Assembly: GCA_009927195.1 (NCBI GenBank)
Contig: RFNL01000294.1
Location: 1 to 5,286, forward strand
From: Betaproteobacteria bacterium
GTDB lineage: Bacteria > Pseudomonadota > Gammaproteobacteria > Burkholderiales > Burkholderiaceae_C
Reading direction: 5' to 3'
Length of the DNA stretch: 5,286 bases
A model generated the notes under the pieces. It was given only the letters and a program-made list of their open reading frames with translations. It was not told the DNA's origin and did no database searches. Shown in pieces: positions 1-5,281 of this stretch. Positions within the stretch are counted from its first letter, which is position 1; each line of letters opens with the position of its first letter. A program made the translations under genes and the position numbers.

Positions 1-297
1 GGGCGGCATTGGTCGCTCGGCCATGAATTGGCCTGCTGCGGCCAATTGATCAAAGGCTATGGCGCGACCAACGATCGTGGCAAGCTGAACTTGCAGCACC
101 TGGTGGCCCATTTGGCGCATTTGCCCGACCCGCTGCAAGCGGCCCAGGCCGTGGCCCAAGCGCGCCAAGCCGCCTTGCAAGACGATGCCGGCAAAGCACT
201 GGATGTGAGCTTGCGCGCCCATGGTGCGCCCGCGCGCGCAGTGCCCGAGCAGCCCATTCGGTTCATGCGCAAGCCTGGTGCTAGCGCGCGGCCCTGA
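1..297 (+). CDS. iorB: Indolepyruvate oxidoreductase beta-family protein, C-terminal end (partial)
   Basis: Reading frame 1 is open from the first base to a TGA at 295-297, giving 98 residues of a gene that begins left of the window. The visible part contains CGQLIKGYGATNDRGKLNL, which I recognise as the 'KGYG-T--RG--N' signature in the C-terminal domain of IorB-type proteins of Burkholderiales (DUF6537-like). An Ala/Gln-rich helical stretch follows, then a short tail with HGAPAR and PIRFM. IorA/IorB enzymes oxidatively decarboxylate aryl pyruvates such as indolepyruvate or phenylpyruvate to aryl-acetyl-CoA in the cytoplasm, passing electrons to ferredoxin. The cofactor-binding and catalytic regions are outside the window, so activity cannot be judged. 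The next gene starts 31 bp downstream on the same strand, which suggests an operon. The assignment is from memory of the motif, not a search. Confidence 0.65.
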   Translation, partial: GRHWSLGHELACCGQLIKGYGATNDRGKLNLQHLVAHLAHLPDPLQAAQAVAQARQAALQDDAGKALDVSLRAHGAPARAVPEQPIRFMRKPGASARP

Positions 298-315
298 ATT
301 GAACCTTATAAACAC

Positions 316-320
316 AGGAG
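316..320 (+). promoter_or_regulatory. Shine-Dalgarno site of the Bug receptor gene
   Basis: AGGAG lies 8 bases before the ATG at 329. It decides the start: the frame is open back to 221, but an earlier start would put about 36 extra residues in front of a clean signal peptide and would overlap the upstream gene. Confidence 0.75.
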
Positions 321-328
321 AAGAACCC

Positions 329-1321
329 ATGAAAACCTTGATCCCCCTTCCATGGTCCATGCGCGCGGGCGTGTTGGTGTTGTTGTGCGTGGGCTTGGCC
401 AGCACGGGCCTGGCGCAGGCCCAAAGCTGGCCGCAAAAACCGATCCGTGTGATTGTCAATTTTCCGCCTGGTGGTGCTGCCGATCAAATCGCCCGCGCTG
501 TCTCCCAGCCCTTGGGCGAGGCCTTGGGTCAAAGCGTGGTGGTGGAAAACCGCGCTGGTGCCAACGGCAACATTGGCGGTGAAGCGGTGGCCAAGAGTGG
601 GGCCGATGGGTACACCCTGCTGATGAGTTCAGGGGGCATGGTCTCCATCAACCCGCACCTCTACAACAAGATGGCGTTTGACCCGATGAAAGATTTGGTG
701 CCGGTGGCCGCAGCGGCCCGGGTCTTGGTCTTTTTGGAGGTTCGACCCGGATTGCACATCAATGACTTCAAAGAATTTCTGGCCTACCTGAAAGCCCATC
801 CCGGCAAGCTCAGCTTTGGTTCACCCGGCAATGGCAGTTCCCCCCATTTGGCCGCTGAAATGATGAAAGCGCAGTCGCAAACCTTTGCGGTGCATGTCCC
901 TTATAGGGGGGCGGCTCCGGCCATGCAAGATTTGCTCGCTGGTCAAATCGACTTCATGTTCGACCCCGGCATTGGCTTGCAGCATGTGCGCTCGGGCAAA
1001 CTCAAAATGCTGGCGGTGGGCAGCCCCAAGCGTTCGCCCTTGTTTCCTGAAGTGCCCACCTTGGACGAACTTGGCCTCAAGGGGTTTGATGCGGATTCAT
1101 GGTTTGGGTTTTATGCACCAGCGGGTACGCCCCCCGAGGTGGTGCAGCGACTCAATCGAGAGATCAATTCAGCGTTGAACACCGCAGCTGTGAAAGACCG
1201 CATTCAGGCTTTGGGTGGCATACCTGCACCGATGAGTGCCGCCGATTTTGGTCAAAGTGCCAAAACCGATAGCGAGCGCTTTGGCTTATTGATCAAAACC
1301 CGCAACATCCGAGGGGACTGA
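329..1321 (+). CDS. Bug-family periplasmic solute-binding protein (TTT-type receptor)
   Basis: This is a 330-residue secreted binding protein of the Bug/TctC family (tripartite tricarboxylate transporter receptor), which captures carboxylates, aromatic acids or related anions in the periplasm. Residues 1-31 form a signal peptide: K2, R12, a hydrophobic core at about 14-28, and an AQA site before Gln32. Family hallmarks follow in order: WPQKPIRVIVNFPPGG at 34-49 with D52; VENRAGANGNIGG at 72-84; DGYTLL at 93-98; PYRGAAPAMQDLL at 191-203; FPEVPTLDELG at 239-249; and WFGFYAPAGTPP at 258-269. The length is normal. The start has an AGGAG site. No TctA/TctB membrane genes are visible, so it may be an orphan receptor, as is very common in Burkholderiales, where these genes are strongly amplified. 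The ligand cannot be read from sequence; the neighbours hint at an aromatic or 2-oxo acid. It is followed after one base by the thioesterase gene. Confidence 0.93.
   Translation: MKTLIPLPWSMRAGVLVLLCVGLASTGLAQAQSWPQKPIRVIVNFPPGGAADQIARAVSQPLGEALGQSVVVENRAGANGNIGGEAVAKSGADGYTLLMSSGGMVSINPHLYNKMAFDPMKDLVPVAAAARVLVFLEVRPGLHINDFKEFLAYLKAHPGKLSFGSPGNGSSPHLAAEMMKAQSQTFAVHVPYRGAAPAMQDLLAGQIDFMFDPGIGLQHVRSGKLKMLAVGSPKRSPLFPEVPTLDELGLKGFDADSWFGFYAPAGTPPEVVQRLNREINSALNTAAVKDRIQALGGIPAPMSAADFGQSAKTDSERFGLLIKTRNIRGD
1311..1316 (+). promoter_or_regulatory. Shine-Dalgarno site of the thioesterase gene, inside the end of the Bug gene
   Basis: GAGGGG lies 6 bases before the TTG at 1323 and overlaps the last codons of the Bug gene. 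It supports the TTG start over the in-frame GTG at 1338, which has no purine-rich site at a useful distance. Confidence 0.6.
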
Positions 1322-1322
1322 A

Positions 1323-1760
1323 TTGGTTGACAGCCTTGTGCCGCGCACGACGGTGTTGACTGTTCAGGTTGAATTTGGCGATTGCGACCCGGCTCGCATC
1401 GTTTGGTTTCCCCATTTTTTCCGCTGGATCGATGCGTCGGCGCGTCACTTTTTCATCTCGTCGGGCGTGCCGCCATGGCATGAAACCGAGGCGGCCTGGG
1501 GCATCATTGGCACGCCCATCGTCAACACCGAAGCGCGTTTTGTGCAGACCAGCAGTTATGGCGATCAACTCGATATTCATACCTGTGTGACCCGCTGGGG
1601 GCGCAAGAGCTTTACCTTTTCGCACCGTGTTTTGCGCGGTCAGGAATTGATCATGGAATGCACCGAGGTGCGCATATTCGCCGCAACCAAAGAGGGAAAG
1701 GTGCCTGGCATCATGGCCATGCCCATCCCCGACGAGGTGCGCCGCTTGTGTCAGACCTGA
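1323..1760 (+). CDS. Acyl-CoA thioesterase, 4-hydroxybenzoyl-CoA thioesterase type
   Basis: This 145-residue protein is a single hotdog domain of the 4HBT family, the normal length. It closely resembles, as I remember it, the 4-hydroxybenzoyl-CoA thioesterase of Pseudomonas sp. CBS3. Matches include EFGDCDPARIVWFP at 17-30, the FRWIDASAR segment, a GIIGTPIV loop at 60-67, and WGRKSF at 91-96. Asp22 in GDCDP aligns with the catalytic Asp17 of that enzyme. It should hydrolyse an aryl- or acyl-CoA to the free acid and CoA in the cytoplasm; the exact substrate is not certain, since related enzymes act on other aryl-CoAs. No signal peptide is visible. The gene uses a TTG start, one base after the Bug stop, with a GAGGGG site in the end of that gene, so translation is probably coupled. 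Its last 10 bp overlap the end of the convergent hydrolase gene. Confidence 0.9.
   Translation: MVDSLVPRTTVLTVQVEFGDCDPARIVWFPHFFRWIDASARHFFISSGVPPWHETEAAWGIIGTPIVNTEARFVQTSSYGDQLDIHTCVTRWGRKSFTFSHRVLRGQELIMECTEVRIFAATKEGKVPGIMAMPIPDEVRRLCQT
1751..1760. other. Tail-to-tail overlap of two convergent genes
   Basis: The ten bases TCAGACCTGA hold both stop codons: TGA of the thioesterase on + (1758-1760) and TGA of the alpha/beta-hydrolase on - (reverse of 1751-1753). I see no hairpin followed by a T run here, so both transcripts probably run into the opposite gene. Confidence 0.85.
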
Positions 1761-2677
1761 GGCCGTGAGATGAATTGGTGCAAGGCCAGGGCCACTTCTG
1801 GGCCTTTGTCTTCACTCAGGCAATGGCCCGCTTGGTGGATGATTTGGTGCGGTTGGCGCTTGGCACCAGGCACTTGGTCGATGAACCAATGCTGGCCGCC
1901 ATGGGTGAGTCGGTCGCGGCTGCCAAACAAGGTCAACAGGGGTTTGTGCCACAGCGTCATGGCCAACCAGGCTTGGGTGATTTCGGCGTCCCTCTCTTTG
2001 CGCCCATCCCAATGGGTCCAGTTGGCCAAATGCCGCACAGCCGCTGTGTGACTGCGTTGAGAAAATGGCGCAGCATAGATTTTGAGCGTGTTGCGTGACA
2101 GTTTGGATTGGCAGGCCGAGCGCATCACCCAATCCACCGGGTAGACAGGGCTCCAGCGGGGCCACAGGGCGCCCAAGGTCGCGAATCTGGATCGTCGTCG
2201 GGGATCCAGTGGTGAGCGGGTGTTGGCCAATGCCAAGCGATCAAAGCGTTGGGGATGCAGCAGGGCCAAGCGAATGCCCAGCAAGCCGCCCAGGCCTTGG
2301 CCATAAAGGGTGATGTGTTGCAGACCCAACTGTTGCAGCCACTCGGACAGGCTGGTCAATTGTGCGGCCACACCAAAACCGCTGGGGTGGCTGGGCTTGT
2401 CTGAGCGACCACAGCCCAAGAGGTCGGGCACCAAAACCCGGTGACCCGACTGCACCAGCCAGGGCAGCATGCTGCGAAACGCAAAGCCCCAGGCAGGAAC
2501 GCTGTGCAACAAGACGATGGGTGCGGCCTGTGCGGGGCCTTCATCGATGTAAGCCAGTTTGACCCCTTGCACGCTGCAGTGGTGCACCGGGTAATCGTAG
2601 CCAGGCAAGTCTTCCCATGCCGGGTCAGCGGCCATCCCTGGGGTGGTTGAATCGCTGGTTGGGCTCAACGGCTTCAA
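1751..2677 (-). CDS. Haloalkane dehalogenase-like alpha/beta-hydrolase lacking the nucleophile
   Basis: This 308-residue protein has an alpha/beta-hydrolase fold close to haloalkane dehalogenases. Recognisable parts, numbered from the TTG start, are IVLLHSVPAW at 54-63 (oxyanion loop), VPDLLGCGRSDKP at 83-95, the elbow YGQGLGGLLG at 125-134, a cap at about 155-235, FGSRD at 251-255 (acid Asp255, dehalogenase subfamily I/III placement) and AGHCLSED at 283-290 (His285). Where dehalogenases have GQDWGG, this protein has GQGLGG, so nucleophile Asp becomes Gly128 and the halide-binding Trp becomes Leu129. The HG-E/N-P loop is HSVP, so Val60 replaces the usual polar residue. Acid and base are kept. 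The frame is intact, so it is not an ordinary pseudogene; a non-hydrolytic or altered role is likely. It has no signal peptide. The TTG start overlaps the upstream stop as TTGA; an ATG at 2635 (294 residues) is an alternative. Neither start has a good Shine-Dalgarno site. Confidence 0.85.
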   Translation of the reverse strand: MKPLSPTSDSTTPGMAADPAWEDLPGYDYPVHHCSVQGVKLAYIDEGPAQAAPIVLLHSVPAWGFAFRSMLPWLVQSGHRVLVPDLLGCGRSDKPSHPSGFGVAAQLTSLSEWLQQLGLQHITLYGQGLGGLLGIRLALLHPQRFDRLALANTRSPLDPRRRSRFATLGALWPRWSPVYPVDWVMRSACQSKLSRNTLKIYAAPFSQRSHTAAVRHLANWTHWDGRKERDAEITQAWLAMTLWHKPLLTLFGSRDRLTHGGQHWFIDQVPGAKRQPHQIIHQAGHCLSEDKGPEVALALHQFISRPQV

Positions 2678-3498
2678 GTTTTAGCGACAGCGCGCCAAAG
2701 TTCCTGGTGTTGTGCCAACCACTGTTGGGCTGGTTTGTCTTCCATCTGGCGTGGGTGAAAGTCCTGGTGAAAGAAATCACGCCAATGGCTGGCGCCCAAT
2801 CGCAACAGGCCATGCTCGCCGAGCAACCAATGTCTGGCACTGCGCCAGGTAGACGCTTTCAAGAGTTGGCCATCGTGCCTAAGGTGCTGACAGGTTTGGC
2901 GGATCAAATCGATCAGAAAATAGGCGCTGACCACCCGCATCCAGCGCTTGCGCCAAAGCTCGTTACCTTGCAGCGCCCGATACAGGTCAAACGCGGTGCA
3001 GCGGTGTTCAATTTCCTCGCTCGCATGCCACATCCACATTTGGCGCAACCGGTGCGGGGCTTGCGCCAACATGTGCGGGTGCTGCAATATCCAAAGAGCC
3101 AAAATCGTGGTCAGGTGCTCGGTGGCAACGGTCACAGCCACCTTGTGGCGGGGGTCTTTGAGGCGATCCATGCGACCAAATCGGTGCTTCAATCGGGATG
3201 CCCAATGGTTGTCATAACCCAGGGCTTTCAGGTGCTGGTTATATAAATCATGCAATCGGCGGTGGGTGGCTTCTTGGCCGACAAAATCCTGGATGTGGGC
3301 TTTCCATGCGGCTTGCTCGGGCGCGGGCAAGGCGGACAAACCACTGCGCAGCGCGTCCATGAAAAATTGTTCGCCCACCGGAAAGCTCATGGACAAGGCA
3401 TTGAACAAGGCGCTCGAAAAAGCATCCCCGCCGTTCCAATCACGACCCATGGGGGTCTTCATGTCGATCAGCAGTTGTCGCACGGTCAGGGCGTTCAT
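2674..3498 (-). CDS. PF10118 family protein ('predicted metal-dependent hydrolase'), ferritin-like diiron pattern
   Basis: This 274-residue, mostly helical cytoplasmic protein belongs to the family annotated as predicted metal-dependent hydrolase (COG3687/PF10118). Recognisable blocks, numbered from the ATG at 3498, are LTVRQLLIDM near the start, FNALSMSFPVGEQFF at 32-46, DFVGQEATHRRLH at 71-83, VATEHLTT at 124-131 and WMWHASEEIEHR at 155-166. Glu43, Glu76-x-x-His79, Glu127 and Glu162-x-x-His165 reproduce the four-helix ligand set of diiron ferritin-like proteins, so an oxidase or oxygenase role is at least as likely as hydrolysis; the true reaction is unknown. The ATG was chosen because relatives begin just before LTVR. 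A TTG at 3525 would add nine residues and has an AAGGGGG stretch about 13 bases upstream. The stop overlaps the TTG of the next gene (TTGA), which suggests co-translation with the alpha/beta-hydrolase. Confidence 0.85.
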   Translation of the reverse strand: MNALTVRQLLIDMKTPMGRDWNGGDAFSSALFNALSMSFPVGEQFFMDALRSGLSALPAPEQAAWKAHIQDFVGQEATHRRLHDLYNQHLKALGYDNHWASRLKHRFGRMDRLKDPRHKVAVTVATEHLTTILALWILQHPHMLAQAPHRLRQMWMWHASEEIEHRCTAFDLYRALQGNELWRKRWMRVVSAYFLIDLIRQTCQHLRHDGQLLKASTWRSARHWLLGEHGLLRLGASHWRDFFHQDFHPRQMEDKPAQQWLAQHQELWRAVAKT

Positions 3499-3776
3499 GA
3501 CTTGTTTCGCAGATGAATGACGCAAATAGGTTTATTTTGCCCCCTTGACCGCCCCAAGGACAAGCGGCCAAAGGCACTATCGGGTGGTGTCGCAGTTAAA
3601 GCAGTACTTATGTTTTCAATGTGGTGGCGCGAGCATGGTTGGGGTTTGGCAGACAGGCCTGGTTGATCAAAAGATTCTTTCAGTTACACCGCTAAGTGAT
3701 TGTTAACATTGGAATTCATTTCCCTTTTAAACCACAAAAGGTTGATTTCAAACCGGTTTTGAGCGGGAATTCTGAC

Positions 3777-3782
3777 TACAAT
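3777..3782 (+). promoter_or_regulatory. Probable -10 box of the bactofilin-peptidase unit
   Basis: TACAAT differs from the sigma-70 consensus TATAAT at one base and lies 20 bp before the bactofilin ATG, giving a very short leader. The -35 is poor: at 17-bp spacing the sequence is CGGTTT, while the better TTGAGC at 3759-3764 is only 12 bp away. An activator or an alternative sigma factor could compensate. Confidence 0.45.
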
Positions 3783-3790
3783 CCCGCGCC

Positions 3791-3796
3791 AAGGAG
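3791..3796 (+). promoter_or_regulatory. Shine-Dalgarno site of the bactofilin gene
   Basis: AAGGAG lies 5 bases before the ATG at 3802. It is the strongest ribosome binding site in the window and fixes this start. Confidence 0.8.
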
Positions 3797-3801
3797 CACA
3801 T

Positions 3802-4191
3802 ATGTCAAACCCATCAGATTCTCTAGAAAGCGTTGTCATTGGAGACGGCGTTGTTGTCAAAGGAACTTTTGTTGTCCCCTCCAAGGCCGTGGTCAATGGT
3901 GTCATTGAGGGCGATTTGACTGCCGAAGAGGTGTTGATTGGGACCACTGGCAAGATTTCTGGGCGTATTTCTGCCAAAGTGATCGATGTGCGCGGTGAAC
4001 TGCACAACACCATCATCAGTGAAAAGAGTTTGATTGTGCGCTCGACCGGTCGCATCGCTGGCAAGGTCCATTACGTTGAAATTGAGATCGAAAAAGGCGG
4101 TGAAATCGAGGGCAGCCTCAATCAAGGCCCCGAGTCGCCTTTGTCAGCGCCCCGCATCCCGCCGGTGTTGCCAGATCCCAATCACTACTGA
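3802..4191 (+). CDS. Bactofilin (polymer-forming cytoskeletal protein)
   Basis: This 129-residue protein is a bactofilin (PF04519). After a short polar N-terminus (1-9), residues about 10-107 form the beta-helix core, with regularly spaced hydrophobic/glycine turns such as VVIGDGVVVKGTF, VVNGVIEGDL, VLIGTTGKISGRI, VIDVRGEL, LIVRSTGRIAGKV and GGEIEGSL. The tail (108-129) is proline-rich and probably disordered. Bactofilins assemble without nucleotide into non-polar filaments, usually on the inner face of the cytoplasmic membrane, where they localise cell-wall enzymes and affect shape, stalks or polarity. The protein has no transmembrane segment; membrane contact may come from the N-terminus or from partners. 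An M23 peptidase gene begins 16 bp downstream in the same direction, an arrangement known for bactofilin partners. The start is ATG with AAGGAG. The length is typical of short proteobacterial bactofilins. Confidence 0.93.
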   Translation: MSNPSDSLESVVIGDGVVVKGTFVVPSKAVVNGVIEGDLTAEEVLIGTTGKISGRISAKVIDVRGELHNTIISEKSLIVRSTGRIAGKVHYVEIEIEKGGEIEGSLNQGPESPLSAPRIPPVLPDPNHY

Positions 4192-4216
4192 CCTTGGTTG
4201 ACCAATCTTGATCAAG
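4192..4216 (+). other. Bactofilin-peptidase junction with small hairpin and palindromic start region
   Basis: Between the bactofilin stop (4189-4191) and the peptidase TTG (4208) lies TTGG-TTGA-CCAA (4194-4205), a possible 4-bp stem with a 4-base loop. It is followed by the perfect 10-bp palindrome CTTGATCAAG (4207-4216), which contains the start codon. No Shine-Dalgarno sequence is seen, so the peptidase is probably translated by ribosomes coming from the bactofilin gene. Confidence 0.4.
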
Positions 4217-5242
4217 CGAAGTATCACGCTCACGTTGGGCCTGCCTGCTGCAGTGCGGGCAGCCTGGACGCGCCCATATGTGGATGCGCGCATCATCTTG
4301 GAACAAAACGCCGATCTGCGCTACCTCACCATCAGCGCCAAAGTGCAGCAGATGCTGGTGCGCTCTGGCATCGTGCTGCTGGGTGTGGTCAGCGGCTTGA
4401 TTTTGTTTCTCACTGTCACCAGCATCGCTTTGTTTGTGAGCCGCGCCAAGCTTGAGCGCTCCCATGAGCAGGTTTACCGCGCACTGCTGAGCAGTGCCGC
4501 CGAGGGTGAGGGCGGCGAACCGGTGGAATTGGACGAGGCTCAGATGGTGGCCTTGGCGCAAACCATTCGAGACCGTGACATGAGCATCCGGCGCTTCGTC
4601 GATACCTCGATGGTGGCGGTGGCGCAAGAAAACGAAAACATGAAAGACCTGTTGGACACCTCAGGGCTGACCGAAAAGGTCATCCGTGTGATCCAACGCA
4701 ATGCCGCCAATGGTGGTTTTGCACCAGGTGACGACCTCAATGCCAACCCCTTGCTGCGAGGCAAAGTGGCCGAGGAATTGTCCAATAACCGGGCCATGCG
4801 CGAGGTGTTGTACGCCTTGCCCAACCGCATGCCGGTGAGCAATTACAGCGTCAGTTCAGACTTTGGTATTCGCAAGCACCCGATCACGGGTTTGTCAAAT
4901 TTCCACACCGGGGTGGATTTGCTCAGTGAAACCGAGGACGATAATGTGCACCCGGTCAAGCCGGGCATTGTGGTTTTGGCCAAATATCATTCACAATACG
5001 GCAATACCGTGGTGGTCAGGCACAGCAACGGCATCGAATCTCTTTATGGCCATTTGGCCAATATGAAAGTTGAGGTCGGCGATAAAGTGACCACCGAGAC
5101 CATCCTGGGGCGTGTTGGCAATACAGGTGTGTCCACTGGAAAGCATTTGCATTTGGAAATCCTCGTTGGCGGCTATCCCGTCAACCCACAAAAAGTCATT
5201 CGAACTGCGCAATATGTTCAACAAATTCAAAATCAGCCCTAG
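4208..5242 (+). CDS. Membrane-anchored M23 family metallopeptidase (murein endopeptidase)
   Basis: This 344-residue bitopic membrane protein has a cytoplasmic N-terminus (1-53, with Arg/Lys), one transmembrane helix at about 54-77, a polar, largely helical periplasmic region at about 80-205, and a C-terminal LytM/M23 domain at about 208-332. The domain begins with SSDFGIRKHPITG. It has the HTGVD motif (His233, Asp237), GHL with His282, and GVSTGKHLHLE with His314 and His316. The zinc ligands His233, Asp237 and His316 and both catalytic histidines are present, so it should cut peptide cross-links in peptidoglycan. The pairing with the bactofilin suggests that the short cytoplasmic tail or transmembrane helix is recruited by the filament, focusing hydrolysis at one site. 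The TTG at 4208 is the first possible start, since an in-frame TGA lies at 4199-4201. An in-frame GTG at 4253 or 4280 cannot be excluded. Confidence 0.92.
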   Translation: MIKRSITLTLGLPAAVRAAWTRPYVDARIILEQNADLRYLTISAKVQQMLVRSGIVLLGVVSGLILFLTVTSIALFVSRAKLERSHEQVYRALLSSAAEGEGGEPVELDEAQMVALAQTIRDRDMSIRRFVDTSMVAVAQENENMKDLLDTSGLTEKVIRVIQRNAANGGFAPGDDLNANPLLRGKVAEELSNNRAMREVLYALPNRMPVSNYSVSSDFGIRKHPITGLSNFHTGVDLLSETEDDNVHPVKPGIVVLAKYHSQYGNTVVVRHSNGIESLYGHLANMKVEVGDKVTTETILGRVGNTGVSTGKHLHLEILVGGYPVNPQKVIRTAQYVQQIQNQP

Positions 5243-5258
5243 CGCTCAGCCCAAGATG

Positions 5259-5281
5259 GCCACGGCACCTCCGCCCGTGGC
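5259..5281. repeat. Short inverted repeat after the peptidase gene
   Basis: GCCACGG (5259-5265) and CCGTGGC (5275-5281) form a 7-bp G+C-rich inverted repeat with a 9-base loop, 16 bp after the peptidase stop. The next visible bases are AGAGC, not a T run, so a standard intrinsic terminator is not shown; the window ends here. Confidence 0.4.

Larger units (their letters stand above)
3499..3801. promoter_or_regulatory. Divergent intergenic region between the PF10118 gene and the bactofilin gene
   Basis: These 303 bp contain no credible gene. They must hold the promoters of both divergent units. A-T-rich sequence at about 3663-3760 separates a G+C-richer part next to the PF10118 gene. Toward the bactofilin I see a -10 box (3777-3782), the palindromes TGTTAACA (3701-3708) and AAACCGGTTT (3750-3759), and GCGGGA/TCCCGC arms around the -10. 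Toward the PF10118 gene I find no convincing -35/-10 pair. A TTGAAA on the - strand (3614-3619) has no good partner. A weak CCTTG/CAAGG hairpin (3543-3559) sits in the presumed leader. Confidence 0.6.

Noticed and set aside
221..328. A longer start for the Bug receptor at 221.
   Set aside because: It overlaps the IorB end, has no ribosome binding site and buries the signal peptide; the ATG at 329 with AGGAG is clearly better.
1323..2677. A chloroaromatic or haloalkane degradation cluster (4-chlorobenzoate-type thioesterase next to a dehalogenase-like gene).
   Set aside because: The genes are convergent and not co-transcribed, the dehalogenase homologue lacks its nucleophile and halide-binding residues, and no 4-chlorobenzoate ligase or dehalogenase gene is present.
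2617..3246. A 209-codon open frame on the + strand.
   Set aside because: It is antisense to the PF10118 gene and the start of the hydrolase gene, shows no recognisable family, and is a shadow of G+C-rich coding DNA.
3499..3801. A small RNA or short gene in the divergent intergenic region.
   Set aside because: No strong hairpin with a T run and no short frame with a ribosome binding site and family likeness were seen; the region is adequately explained as two promoters.
4118..4627. A 169-codon open frame on the - strand across the bactofilin-peptidase junction.
   Set aside because: It lies opposite two well-supported genes and its His/Gln-rich product resembles a reverse-strand artefact.
5259..5281. 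An intrinsic terminator after the peptidase gene.
   Set aside because: The stem is plausible but is followed by AGAGC rather than a T run, and the window ends; only the inverted repeat is reported.
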